Shown here piece by piece: positions 9,901 through 24,700 of a stretch of 64,000 nucleotides of DNA. Under the pieces are notes generated by a model. That model made no database searches. It saw only the letters and a list, made by a program, of their open reading frames with translations, and was not told where the DNA came from. Source of the DNA: Zea mays. Its lineage: Eukaryota > Streptophyta > Magnoliopsida > Poales > Poaceae. Position 1 is the stretch's first letter. Every line of letters starts with the position of its first letter. Position numbers and translations under genes: made by a program. The stretch spans positions 496,001-560,000 of the forward strand of contig NC_050104.1 of the NCBI RefSeq assembly GCF_902167145.1, read 5' to 3'.

Positions 9901-12628
9901 AGAAATGGTCTCCACCAAAAATCCAAGAATGTGATCTATGGCAAGGAAACTTATGTGGGGTGAGGTGTACGAGCCTCTGGTCGATGATCAATGGCGACAC
10001 AACCCCCATTTTTGTCAAAAACAGCCATGAATGACCATTTTCAATGACACTGAAGGCTAACACCTACGAATTTTTGACCAACAAATGGTCTCCATGAGAA
10101 ATCCAAGAATGTGATCTATGGCAAGGAAACATATGTGGGGTGAGGTGTACGAGCCTCTGGTCGATGATCAATGGCCACACAACCCCCATTTTTGTCGAAA
10201 ACAGCCATGAACGACCATTTTCAATAATACCGAAGGCTAACACGTACGAATTTTTGACCAAGAAATGGTCTCCACGAGAAATCCAAGATTGTGATCTATG
10301 ACAATTAAACATATGTGGGTTGAGGTGTACGAGCCTCTGGTCGATGATAAATGGCCACACAACCCCCATTTTTGTCGAAAATAGCCATGAATGACCATTT
10401 TCAATAATACCGAAGGCTAACACCAACGGATTTTTGACCAAGAAATGGTCTCCACCAGAAATCCAAGAATGTGATCTATGGCAAGGAAACATATGTGGGG
10501 TGAGGTGTACGAGCCCCTGGTCGATTATCAATGGCCACACAACCCCCATTTTTGTCGAAAATTGCCATGAACGACTATTTTCAATGACACTGAAGGCTAA
10601 CACCTATGGATTTTTGACCAAGAACTGGTCTCCACCATAGATCCAAGAATGTGATCTATGGCAAGAAAACATATGTGTAGTGAGGTGTATGAGCCTCTAG
10701 TTGAAGATAAATGGCCACACAACCCCCATTTTTGTCGAAAATAGCCATGAATGACCATTGTCAATAATACCAAGGCTAACACATTCGGATTTTTGACCAA
10801 GAAATGGTCTCCACCAGAAATCCAAGAATGTGATCTATGGCAAGGAAACATATGTGGGTGAGGTGTACGAGCCTCTGGTCGATGATCAATGGCCACACAA
10901 CCCCCATTTTGTCGAAAATAGCCATGAACGACCATTTTCAATAATACCGAAGGCTAACACGTACGAATTTTTGACCAAGAAATGGTCTCCACCAGAAATC
11001 CAAGAGTGTGCCCTATGGCAAGGAAACATATGTGGGGTGAGGTTTACGAGCCTCTAGTCGATGATAGATGGCCACACAACCCCCACTTTTGATGAAAATA
11101 GCCATGAGCGACCATTTTCAATAATACTACAGGCTAACACCTACGGATTTTTGACTAAGAAATGGACTCCACCAGAATTCCAAGAATGTGATCTATGGCA
11201 AGGAAACATATGTGGGGTGAGGTGTATGAGCCTCTGGTCGATGATCAATGGCCACACAACCCCCATTTTTGTCGAAAATAGCCATGAACGACCATTTTAA
11301 ATAATACCGAAGGCTAACACCTACGGATTTTTGACCACGAAATGATCTCCACCAGAAATCCAAGAATGTGATCTACGGCAAGGAAACATATGTGGGGTGA
11401 GGTGTACGAGCCTCTGGTCGATGATCAATGGCCACACAACCCTAATTTTTGTCGAAAATAGCCATTAACGACCATTTTCAATGACACTGAAGGCTAACAA
11501 CTACCGATTTTTGACCAAAAAATGGTCTCCACCATAAATCCAAGAATGTGATCTACGGCAAGGAAACATATGTGGGTTGTGGTGCACGAGCCTCTGGTCG
11601 ATGATCAATGGCCACACAACCCTAATTTTTGTCGAAAATAGCCATGAACGACCATTTTTAATGACACTGAAGGCTAACACCTATGGATTTTTGACCAAGA
11701 AATGGTCTCCACCAGAAATAAAAGAATGTGGGTGAGGTGTACGAGCCTTTGGTCGATGATCAATTGCCACATGACATCCATTTTTGTCGAAATAGCCATG
11801 AATGACCATTTTCAATAATACCGAAGGCTAACACGTACGGATTTTTGACCAAGAAATGGTCTCCACCAGATATCCAAGAATGTGATCAATGACAAGGAAA
11901 CATATGTGGGGTGAGGTGTATGAGCTTCTGGTCGACGATAAATGGCCACACAACACCCATTTTAGTCGAAAATAGCCATGAACGACCATTTTCGATAATA
12001 CCGAAGGCTAACACCAACAGATTTTTGACCAAGAAATGGCCTCCACCAGAAATCCAAGAATGAGATCTATGGCAAGAAAACATATGTGGGGTGAAGTGTA
12101 CGAGCCTCTGGTCGATGATCAATGTCCACACAACCCCCATTTTTGTCGAAAATAGCCATGAACGACCATTTTCAATGACATTGAAGGCTAACACCTATGA
12201 ATTTTTGGCCAAGAAATGGTCTCCACCATAAATCCAAGAATTTGATCTATGGCAAGGAAACATATGTGTAGTGAGGTGTATGAGCCTCTGGTCGAAGATC
12301 AATGGCCACACAACCCCCATTTTTGTCGAAAATAGCCATGAATGACTATTTTCAAGAATATCGAAGGCTAACACATTCGGATTTTTGCCCAAGAAATGGT
12401 CTCCACCAGAAATCCAAGAATGTGATCTATGGCAAGGAAACATATGTGGGGTGAGGTGTACGAGCCTCTGGTCGATGATCAATAGCCACACAACCCCCAT
12501 TTTGTCGAAAATAGCCATGAACGACCATTTTCAATAATACCGAAGGCTAACACGTACGAATTTTTGACCAAGAAATGGTCTCCACCAGAAATCCAAGAAT
12601 GTGATCTATGGCAAGGAAACATATGTGG

Positions 12629-15600
12629 GTGAGGTGTACGAGCCTCTGGTCGATGATAAATGGCCACACAACCCCCATTTTTGATGAAAATAGCCATGAA
12701 CGACCATTTTCAATAATACTAGAGGCTAACACCTACGGATTTTTTACCAAGAAATGGTCTCCACCAGAAATCCAAGAATGTGATCTATGGCAAGGAAACA
12801 TATGTGGGGTGAGGTGTATGAGCCTCTGGTTGATGATCAATGGGCACACAACCCCATTTTTGTCGAAAATAGCCATGAACGACCATTTTCAATAATACTA
12901 AAGGCTAACACCTACGGATTTTTGACCAAGAAATGGTCTCCACTAGAAATCCAAGAATATGATCTATGGCAAGGAAACATATGTGGGGTGAGGTGTACGT
13001 GCCTCTGGTCGATGATCAATGGCCACACAACCCCTATTTTTGTCGAAAATAGCCATGAACAACCATTTTCAATGACACTTAAGGCTAACACCTACGGATT
13101 TTTGACCAAGAAATGGTCTCCACCATAAATCCAAGAATGTGATCTATGACAAGGAAAAATATGTGTAGTGAGGTCTATGAGCCTCTGGTCGAATATCAAT
13201 GGCCACACAACCCCCATTTTTGTCGAAAATAGCCATGAACGACCATTTTCAATAGTACCGAAGGCTAACACATTCGGATTTTTGACCAAAAAATGGTCTC
13301 CACCAGAAATCAAAGAATGTGATCTATGGCAAGGAAACATATGTGGGGTTAGGTTTACGAGCCTCTGGTTGATGATCATTGGCCACACAACCCCCATTTT
13401 TGTCGAAAATAGCCATGAATGACCATTTTCAATAATACCGAAGGCTAACACGTACGGATTTTTGACCAAGAAATGGTCTCCACCAGAAATCCAAGAATGT
13501 GATCTATGGCAAGGAAACATATGTGGGGTGAGGTGTATGAGCCTATGGTCGATAATAAATGGCCACACAACCCCCATTTTAGTCGAAAATAGCCATGAAC
13601 GACCATTTTCAATAATACCGAAGGCTAACACCAACGGATTTTTGACCAAGAAATGGTCTCCACCAGAAATCCTAGAATGTGATCTCTGGCAAGAAAACAT
13701 ATGTGGGGTGAAGTGTACGAGCCTCTGGTCGATGATCAATGGCCACACAAACCCCATTTTTGTCGAAAATAGCCATGAACGACCATTTTCAATGACACTG
13801 AAGGCTAACACCTACGGATTTTTGACCAAGAAATGGTCTCCACAATAAATCCAAGAATGTGATCTATGGCAAGGAAACATATGTGTAGTGAGGTGTATGA
13901 GCCTTTGGTCGAATATCAATGGCCACACAACCCCCATTTTTGTCGAAAATAGCCATGAACGACCATTTTCAATAGTACCGAATGCTAAAACGTTCAGATT
14001 TTTGACCAAGAAATGGTCTCCACCAGAAATCAAAGAATGTGATCTATGGCAAGGAAACTTATATGGGGTGAGGTTTACGAGCCTCTGGTCGATGATCAAT
14101 GGCCACACAACCCCCATTTTTGTCGAAAATAGCCATGAATGACCATTTTCAATAATACTAAAGGCTAACATGTACAAATTTTTGACCAATAAATGGTCTC
14201 CACCGGAAATCCAAGAATGTGATCTATGGGAAGGAAACATATGTGGGGTGAGGTGTACGAGCCTCTGGTCGATGATCATTGGCCACACAACCCCCATTTT
14301 TGTCGAAAATAGCCATGAATGACCATATTCAATAATACCGAAGGCTAACACGTACGGATTTTTGACCAAGAAATGGTCTCCACCAGAAATCCAAGAATGT
14401 GATCTATGGCAAGGAAACATATGTGGGGTGAATTGCACGAGCCTCTGGTCGATGATAAATGGCCACACAACCCCAATTTTAGTCGAAAATAGCCATGAAC
14501 GACCATTTTCAATAATACCGAAGGCTAACACCAACAGATTTTTGAACAAGGAGTGGTCTACTCCAGAAATCCAAGAATGTGATCTATGGAAAGAAAACAT
14601 ATGTGGGGTGAAGTGTATGAGCCTCTGGTCGATGATCAATGGCCACACAACCCCCATTTTTGTCAAAAATAGCCATGAACGACCATTTTCAATGACACTA
14701 AAGGCTAACACCTATGGATTTCTGACCAAGAAATGGTCTCCACCATAAATCCAAGAATGTGATCTATGGCAAGGAAACATATGTGGGGTGAGGTGTACAA
14801 GCCTCTGGTCGATGATAAATGGCCACACAACCCCCATTTTTGATGAAAATAGCCATGAACGACCATTTTCAATAATACTAGAGGCTAACACCTACGGATT
14901 TTCTACCAAGAAATGGTCTCCACCAGAAATCCAAGAATGTGATCGATGGCAAGGAAACATATGTGGGGTGAGGTGTATGAGCCTCTGGTTGATGATCAAT
15001 GGGCACACAACCCCATTTTTGTCGAAAATAGCCATGAACGACCATTTTCAATAATACTGAAGGCTAACACCTACGGATTTTTGACCAAGAAATGGTCTCC
15101 ACTAGAAATCCAAGAATATGATCTATGGCAAGGAAACATATGTGGGGTGAGGTGTACGTACCTCTGGTCGATGATCAATGGCCACACAACCCCTATTTTT
15201 GTCGAAAATAGCCATGAACAACCATTTTCAATGACACTTAAGGCTAACACCTACGGATTTTTGACCAAGAAATGGTCTCCACCATAAATCCAAGAATGTG
15301 ATCTATGACAAGGAAACATATGTGTAGTGAGGTCTATGAGCCTCTGGTCGAATATCAATGGCCACACAACCCCCATTTTTGTCGAAAATAGCCATGAACG
15401 ACCATTTACAATAATACTGAAGGCTAACACCTACGGATTTTTGACCAAGAAATGGTCTCCACTAGAAATCCAAGAATATGATCTATGGCAAGGAAACATA
15501 TGTGGGGTGAGGTGTATGTACCTCTGGTCGATGATCAATGGCTACACAACCCCTATTTTTGTCGAAAATAGCCATGAACAACCATTTTCAATGACACTTA

Positions 15601-17279
15601 AGGCTAACACCTACGGATTTTTGACCAAGAAATGGTCTCCACCATAAATCCAAGAATGTGATCTATGACAAGGAAACATATGTGTAGTGAGGTCTATGAG
15701 CCTCTGGTCGAATATCAATGGCCACACAACCCCCATTTTTGTCGAAAATAGCCATGAACGACCATTTTCAATAGTACCGAAGGCTAACACATTCGGATTT
15801 TTGACCAAAAAATGGTCTCCACCAGAAATCAAAGAATGTGATCTATGGCAAGGAAACATATGTGGGGTGAGGTTTACGAGCCTCTGGTTGATGATCATTG
15901 GCCACACAACCCCCATTTTTGTCGAAAATAGCCATGAATGACCATTTTCAATAATACCGAAGGCTAACACGTACGGATTTTTGACCAAGAAATGGTCTCC
16001 ACCAGAAATCCAAGAATGTGATCTATGGCAAGGAAACATATGTGGGGTGAGGTGTATGAGCCTATGGTCGATAATAAATGGGCACACAACCCCCATTTTA
16101 GTCGAAAATAGCCATGAACGACCATTTTCAATAATACCGAAGGCTAACACCAACGGATTTTTGACCAAGAAATGGCCTCCACCAGAAATCCTAGAATGTG
16201 ATCTCTGGCAAGAAAACATATGTGGGGTGAAGTGTACGAGCCTCTGGTCGATGATCAATGGCCACACAAACCCCATTTTTGTCGAAAATAGCCATGAACG
16301 ACCATTTTCAATGACACTGAAGGCTAACACCTACGGATTTTTGACCAAGAAATGGTCTCCACAATAAATCCAAGAATGTGATCTATGGCAAGGAAACATA
16401 TGTGTAGTGAGGTGTATGAGCCTTTGGTCGAATATCAATGGCCACACAACCCCCATTTTTGTCGAAAATAGCCATGAACGACCATTTTCAATAGTACCGA
16501 ATGCTAAAACGTTCAGATTTTTGACCAAGAAATGGTCTCCACCAGAAATAAAAGAATGTGATCTATGGCAAGGAAACTTATATGGGGTGAGGTTTACGAG
16601 CCTCTGGTCGATGATCAATGGCCACACAACCCCCATTTTTGTCGAAAATAGCCATGAATGACCATTTTCAATAATACTAAAGGCTAACACGTACAGATTT
16701 TTGACCAATAAATGGTCTCCACCGGAAATCCAAGAATGTGATCTATGGGAAGGAAACATATGTGGGGTGAGGTGTACGAGCCTCTGGTCGATGATCATTG
16801 GCCACACAACCCCCATTTTTGTCGAAAATAGCCATGAATGACCATATTCAATAATACCGAAGGCTAACACGTATGGATTTTTGACCAAGAAATGGTCTCC
16901 ACCAGAAATCCAAGAATGTGATCTATGGCAAGGAAACATATGTGGGGTGAATTGCACGAGCCTCTGGTCGATGATAAATGGCCACACAACCCCAATTTTA
17001 GTCGAAAATAGCCATGAACGACCATTTTCAATAATACCGAAGGCTAACACCAACAGATTTTTGACCAAGGAGTGGTCTACTCCAGAAATCCAAGAATGTG
17101 ATCTATGGAAAGAAAACATATGTGGGGTGAAGTGTACGAGCCTCTGGTCGATGATCAATGGCCACACAACCCCCATTTTTGTCAAAAATAGCCATGAACG
17201 ACCATTTTCAATGACACTAAAGGCTAACACCTATGGATTTCTGACCAAGAAATGGTCTCCACCATAAATCCAAGAATGT
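12629..17279 (+). repeat. Tandem segmental duplication within B1, offset 2159-2519 bp
   Basis: Sequence from 12629 recurs from 14788 (offset 2159, 12 monomers less 1 bp). Sequence from about 13141 to 14760 recurs from about 15660 to 17279 (offset 2519). The extra 360 bp is a further two-monomer duplication around 15100-15660. The copies are nearly identical by eye, sharing private variants such as GTGAATTGCACGAGCC (14430/16949) and GGAGTGGTCTACTCC (14550/17069). The duplication is therefore recent relative to general monomer divergence. Confidence 0.85.
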
Positions 17280-18849
17280 GATCTATGGCAAGGAAACATA
17301 TGTGTAGTGAGGTGTATGAGCCTCTGGTCGAAGATCAATGGCCACACAACCCCCATTTTTGTCAAAAATAGCCATGAATGACCATTTTCAAAAATACCAA
17401 AGGCTAACACATTTGGATTGTTGCCCAAGAATTGGTCTCCACCAGAAATCCAAGAATGTGATTTATGGCAAGGAAACATATGTGGGGTGAGGTGTACGAG
17501 CCTCTGGTCGATGATCAATGGCCACACAACCCCCATTTTGCCGCAAATAGCCATGAACGACCATTTTCAATAATACCGAAGGCTAACACGTACGAGTTTT
17601 TGACCAAGAAATGGTCTCCACCAGAAATCCAAGAATGTGATCTATGGCAAGGAAACATATGTGGGGTGAGGTTTATGAGCCTCTAGTCGATGATAAATGG
17701 CCACACAACCCCCATTTTTTATGAAAATAGCCATGAGCGACCATTTTCAATAATACTAGAGGCTAACACCTACGGATTTTTGACCAATAAATGGTCTCCA
17801 CCAGAAATCCAAGAATGTGATCTATGGCAAGGAAACATATGTGGGGTGAGGTGTATGAGCCTCTGGTCGATGATCAATGGCCACACAACCCCCATTTTTG
17901 TTGAAAATAGCCATGAACGACCATTTTCAATAATACCGACGGCTAACACCTACGGATTTTTGACCAAGAAATGGTCTCCACCAGAAATCCAAGAATGTGA
18001 TCTACGACAAGGAAACATATGTGGGGTGAGGTGTATGAGCCTCTGATCGATGATCAATGGCCACACAACCCTAATTTTTGTCGAAAATAGCCATGAACGA
18101 CCATTTTCAATGACACTGAAGGCTAACACCTACGGATTTTTGACCAAGAAATGGTCTCCACCATAAATCCAAGAATGTGATCTATGGCAAGGAAACATAT
18201 GTGTAGTGAGGTGTATGAGCCTCTGGTCCAATATCAATGGCCACACAACCCCCATTTTTCTCGAAAATAGCCATGAACGACCATTTTCAATAGTTCCGAA
18301 GGCTAACACATTCGGATTTTTGACCAAGAAATGGTCTCCACCAGAAATCAAAGAATGTGATCTATGGCAAGGAAACATATGTGGGGTGAGGTGTACGAGC
18401 CTTTGGTCGATGATCAATGGCCACACAACCCCCATTTTGTCGAAAATAGTCATGAATGATCATTTTCAATAATACCGAAGGCTAACACGTACGGATTTTT
18501 GACCAAGAAATGGTCTCCACCAGATATCCAAGAATGTTTTCTATGGCAAGGAAACATATGTGGGGTGAGGTGTATGAGCCTCTGGTCAATGATAAATGGC
18601 CACACAACCCCCATTTCAGTCGAAAATAGCCATGAACGACCATTTTCAATAATACCGAAGGCTAACACCAACAGATTTTTGACCAAGAAATGGTCTCCAC
18701 CAGAAATCCAAGAATGTGATCTATGGCAAGAAAACATATGTGGGGTTAAGTGTACGAGCCTCTGATCAATGATCAATGGCCACACAACCCCCATTTTTGT
18801 CGAAAATAGCCATGAACGACCATTTTCAATTACACTGAAGGCTAACACC

Positions 18850-21780
18850 TATGGATTTTTGACCAAGAAATGGTCTCCACCATAAATCCATGAATTTGAT
18901 ATATGGCAAGGAAACATATGTGTAGTGAGGTGTATGAGCTCTGGTCGAAGATCAATGGCCACACAACCCCCATTTTTGTCGAAATTAGCCATGAATGACC
19001 ATTTTCAAAAATACCGAAGGCTAACACGTACGAGTTTTTGACCAAGAAATGGTCTCCACCAGAAATCCAAGAATGTGATCTATGGCAAGGAAACATATGT
19101 GGGGTGAGGTTTATGAGCCTCTAGTCGATGATAAATTGCCACACAACCCCCATTTTTTATGAAAATAGCCATGAGCGACCATTTTCAATAATACTAGAGG
19201 CTAACACCTACGGATTTTTGACCAAGAAATGGTCTCCACCAGAAATCCAAGAATGTGATCTATGGCAAGGAAACATATGTGGGGTGAGGTGTACGAGCCT
19301 CTGGTCGATGATAAATGGCCACACAACCCCCAATTTGCCGAAAATAGCCATGAACGACCATTTTCAATAATACCGAAGGCTAACACGTACGAGTTTTTGA
19401 CCAAGAAATGGTCTCCACCAGAAATCCAAGAATGTGATCTATGGCAAGGAAACATATGTGGGGTGAGGTTTATGAGCCTCTGGTCGATGATAAATGGCCA
19501 CACAACCCCCATTTCAGTCGAAAATAGCCATGAACGACCATTTTCAATAATACTAGAGGCTAACACCTACGGATTTTTGACCAAGAAATGGTCTCCACCA
19601 GAAATCCAAGAATGTGATCTATGGCAAGGAAACATATGTGGGGTGAAGTGTATGAGCCTCTGGTCGATGATCAATGGCCACACAACCCCCATTTTTGTCG
19701 AAAATAGCCATGAACGACCATTTTCAATAATACCGAAGGCTAACACCTACGGATTTTTGACCAAGAAATGGTCTCCACCTGAAATCCAAGAATGTGATCT
19801 ACGGCAAGGAAACATATGTGGGGTGAGGTGTATGAGCCTCTGGTCGACGATCAATGGCCACACAACCCTAATTTTTGTCGAAAATAGCCATGAACGACCA
19901 TTTTCAATGACACTGAAGGCTAACACCTACGGATTTTCGACCAAGAAATGGTCTCCACCATAAATCCAAGAATGTGATCTATGGCAAGGAAACATATGTG
20001 TAGTGAGGTGTATGAGCCTCTGGTCCAATATCAATGGCCACACAACCCCCATTTTTCTCGAAAATAGCCATGAACGACCATTTTCAATAGTTCCGAAGGC
20101 TAACACATTCGGATTTTTGACCAAGAAATGGTCTCCACCAGAAATCAAAGAATGTTTTCTATGGCAAGGAAACATATGTGGGGTGAGGTGTATGAGCCTC
20201 TGGTCAATGATAAATGGCCACACAACCCCCATTTCAGTCGAAAATACCCGTGAACGACCATTTTCAATAATACCGAAGGCTAACACCAACAGATTTTTGA
20301 CCAAGAAATGGTCTCCACCAGAAATCCAAGAATGTGATCTACGGCAAGAAAACATATGTGGGGTGAAGTGTACGAGCCTCTGATCAATGATCAATGGCCA
20401 CACAACCCCCATTTTTGTCGAAAATAGCCATGAACTTTTTGACCAAGAAATGGTCTCCACCATAAATCCAAGAATTTGATATATGGCAAGGAAACATATG
20501 TGTAGTGAGGTGTATGAGCTCTGGTCGAAGATCAATGGCCACACAACCCCCATTTTTGTCGAAATTAGCCATGAATGACCATTTTCAAAAATACTGAAGG
20601 CTAACACGTACGAGTTTTTGACCAAGAAATGGTCTCCACCAGAAATCCAAGAATGTGATCTATGGCAAGGAAACATATGTGGGGTGAGGTTTATGAGCCT
20701 CTAGTCGACGATAAATGGCCACACAACCCCCATTTTTTATGAAAATAGCCATGAGCGACCATTTTCAATAATACTAGAGGCTAACACCTACGGATTTTTG
20801 ACCAAGAAATGGTCTCCACCAGAAATCCAAGAATGTGATCTATGGCAAGGAAACATATGTGGGGTGAGGTGTACGAGCCTCTGGTCGATGATAAATGGCC
20901 ACACAACCCCCAATTTGCCGAAAATAGCCATGAACGACCATTTTCAATAATACCGAAGGCTAACACGTACGAGTTTTTGACCAAGAAATGGTCTCCACCA
21001 GAAATCCAAGAATGTGATCTATGGCAAGGAAACATATGTGGGGTGAGGTTTATGAGCCTCTGGTCGATGATAAATGGCCACACAACCCCCATTTCAGTCG
21101 AAAATAGCCATGAACGACCATTTTCAATAATACTAGAGGCTAACACCTACGGATTTTTGACCAAGAAATGGTCTCCACCAGAAATCCAAGAATGTGATCT
21201 ATGGCAAGGAAACATATGTGGGGTGAGGTGTATGAGCCTCTGGTCGATGATCAATGGCCACACAACCCCCATTTTTGTCGAAAATAGCCATGAACGACCA
21301 TTTTCAATAATACCGAAGGCTAACACCTACGGATTTTTGACCAAGAAATGGTATCCACCAGAAATCCAAGAATGTGATCTACGGCAAGGAAACATATGTG
21401 GGGTGAGGTGTATGAGCCTCTGGTCGACGATCAATGGCCACACAACCCTAATTTTTGTCGAAAATAGCCATGAACGACCATTTTCAATGACACTAAAGGC
21501 TAACATCTACGGATTTTTGACCAAGAAATGGTCTCCACCATAAATCCAAGAATGTGATCTATAGCAAGGAAACATATGTGTAGTGAGGTGTATGAGCCTC
21601 TGGTCCAATATCAATGGCCACACAACCCCCATTTTTCTCGAAAATAGCCATGAACGACCATTTTCAATAGTTCCGAAGGCTAACACATTCGGATTTTTGA
21701 CCAAGAAATGGTCTCCACCAAAAATGAAAGAATGTGATCTATGGCAAGGAAACATATGTGGGGTGAGGTGTACGAGCCTT
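18850..21780 (+). repeat. Tandem segmental duplication within B1, offset 1580 bp
   Basis: Sequence in 19096-20200 recurs 1580 bp further on, for example 19262-19963 against 20842-21543, with only a few differences. Both copies share unusual monomers: a 1-bp loss at GTATGAGCTCTGGTCG (18930/20510) and the variant CCCCCAATTTGCCGAAAATA (19327/20907). The offset is not a multiple of 180 because the copies include shortened monomers, one at 20434. Confidence 0.85.
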
Positions 21781-24700
21781 TGGTCGATGATCAATGGCCA
21801 CACAACCCCCATTTTTGTCGAAAATAGCCATGAACGACCATTTTCAATAATACCAAAGGCTAACACGTACAAATTTTTGACCAAGAAATGGTCTCCACTA
21901 GAAATCCAAGAATTTAATCTATGGCAAGGAAACATATGTGGGGTGAGGTGTACGAGCCTCTGGTTGATGATAAATGGCCACACAACCCCCATTTTTGATG
22001 AAAATAGCCATGAACGACCATTTTCAATAATACCAGAGGCTAATACCTACGGATTTTTTACCAAGAAATGGTCACTACCAGAAATCCAAGAATGTGATCT
22101 ATGGCAAGGAAACATATGTGGGGTGAGGTGTATGAGCCTCTGGTCGATGATAAATGGCCACACAACCCCCATTTTTGTCGAAAATAGCCATGAACGACCA
22201 TTTTCAATAATACCGAAGGCTAACACCAACGGATTTTTGACCAAGAAATGGTCCCCACCAAAAATCCAAGAATGTGATCTATGGCAAGAAAACATATGTG
22301 GGGTGAAGTGTACGAGCCTCTGGTCGATGATCAATGGCCACACAAACCCCATTTTTGTCGAAAATAGCCATGAACGACCATTTTCAATGACACTGAACGC
22401 TAACACCTACGGATTTTTGACCAAGAAATGGTATCCACCATAAATCCAAGAATGTGATCTATGGAAAGGAAACATGTGTAGTGAGGTGTATGAGCCTTTG
22501 GTCGAATATCAATGGCCACACAACCCCCATTTTTGTCGAAAATAGCCATGAACGACCATTTTCAATAGTACCGAAGGCTAAAACATTCAGATTTTTGACC
22601 AAGAAATGGTCTCCACCAGAAATCAAAGAATGTGATCTATGGCAAGGAAACATATGTGGGGTGAGGTTTACGAGCCTCTGGTCGATGATCAATGGCTACA
22701 CAACCCCCACTTTTGTCGAAAATAGCCATGAATGACCATTTTCAATAATACTAAAGGCTAACACGTATAGATTTTTGACCAATAAATGGTCTCCACCAGA
22801 AATCCAAGAATGTGATCTATGGCAAGGAAACATATGTGGGGTGAGGTGTACGAGCCTCTGGTCGATGATAAATGGCCACACAACCCGCATTTTAGTCGAA
22901 AATAGCCATGAACGACCATTTGAATAATACTGAAGGCTAACACCAACAGATTTTTGACTAAGAAATGGTCTCCACCAGAAATCCAAGAATGTGATCTATG
23001 GCAAGAAAACCTATGTGGGGTGAAGTGTACGAGCCTCTGGTCGATGATCAATGGCCACACAACCCCCATTTTTGTCGGAAATAGCCATGAACGACCATTT
23101 TCAATGACACTGAAGGCTAACACCTACGGATTTTTGACCAAGAAATGGTCTCCACCATAAATCCAAGAATGTGATCTATGGCAAGGAAACATATGTGGGG
23201 TGAGGTGTATGAGCCTCTGGTCGAAGATCAATGGCCACACAACCCCCATTTTTGTCAAAAATAGCCATGAACGACCATTTTCAATAATACCGAAGGCTAA
23301 CACCTACGGATTTTTGACAAAGAAATGGTCTCCACCAGAAATCCAAGAATGTGATCTACGACAAGGAAACATATGTGGGGTGAGGTGTATGAGCCTCTGG
23401 TCGACGATCAATGGCCACACAACCCTAATTTTTGTCGAAAATAGCCATGAACGACCATTTTCAATGACACTGAAGGCTAACACCTATGGATTTTTGACCA
23501 AGAAATGGTCTCCACCAGAAATCCAAGAATGTGACCTATAGCAAGGAAACATATGTGGGGTGAGGTGTACGAGCCTCTAGTCGATGATAAATGGCCACAC
23601 AACCCCCATTTTTGATGAAAATAGCCATGAACGACCATTTTCAATAATACCGAAGGCTAACACCTACGGATTTTGGACCAAGAAATGGTCTCCACCAGAA
23701 ATCCAAGAATGTGATCTATGGAAAGGAAACATATGTGGGGTGAGGTGTATGAGCCTCTGGTCGGAATTATTGAAAATGGTCGTTCATGGCTATTTTCTAC
23801 AAAAATGGGGGTTGTGTGGCCATTGATCATCGACCAGAGGCTCCTACACCTCACCCCACATATGTTTTCTTGCCATATATCACATTCTCGGATTTCCAGT
23901 GGAGACCGTTTCTTGGTCAAAAATCCGTAGGTGTTAGCCTTCAGTATTATTGAAAATGGTCGTTCATGGCTATTTTCGACAAAAATGGGGGTTGTGTGGC
24001 CGTTGATCATCGACCAGAGGCTCATACACCTCACTCCACAATTGTTTCATTGTCATAGATCACATGCTTGGATTTCTGGTGGAGACCATTTCTTGGGCAA
24101 AAATCTGAATGTGTTAGCCTTCGGTATTATTGAAAATGGTCATTCATGGCGATTTTCGACAAAAATGGGTCTTGTGTGGCCATTGATCTTCGACCAGAGG
24201 CTCATACACCTCACTACACATATGTTTCCTTGCCATAGATCACATTCTTGGATTTACGGTGGAGACCATTTCTTCATCAAAATTCCGTAGGTGTTAGCCT
24301 TCAGTGTCATTTAAAATGGTCGTTCATGGCTATTTTCCACAAAAATGGGGGTCGTGTGGCCATTGATCATCGACTAGAGGCTCGTACACCTCACCCCACA
24401 TATGTTTCCTTGCCATATATCACATTCTCAGATTTCTAGTGGAGACCATTTCTTGGTCAAAAATCCATACGTGTTAGTCTTCTGTATTATTGAAAATGGT
24501 CGTTGATCGCTATTTTTGACAAAAAATGGGCGTTGTGTGGCCATTGATCAACGACCAGAGGCCCATACACCTCACCCCACATATGTTTCCTTGCCATAGA
24601 TCACATTCTTGGAGTTATGGTGGAGACCATTTCTTGGTCAAAAATCCATAGGTGTTACCCTTCAGTGTCATTGAAAATGGTCGTTCATGGCTATTTTCGA

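Larger units (their letters stand above)
6987..23762 (+). repeat. Knob180 satellite array, segment B1 (marker on plus strand)
   Basis: About 93 monomers of the same 180-bp satellite in the opposite orientation to A1. B-type sequence already begins near 6963. From about 12600 the monomers keep an almost strict 180-bp register. Irregular monomers occur where bases are lost: 8199 (deletion joining ATGTGGG to TCGATGATC), 9056 and 11733 (GAATGTGGGTGAGG) and 20434 (CATGAACTTTTTGACC). A 6-bp duplication giving GACCACGACC lies at 8971. The segment contains two large local duplications, annotated separately, and ends at an inversion at 23762. Confidence 0.95.

Noticed and set aside
13812..14711. Long open reading frames (up to 299 codons) throughout the satellite on both strands
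   Set aside because: They are periodic read-throughs of the same 60-codon monomer. They start and stop wherever a point change allows and have mirror counterparts on the other strand.
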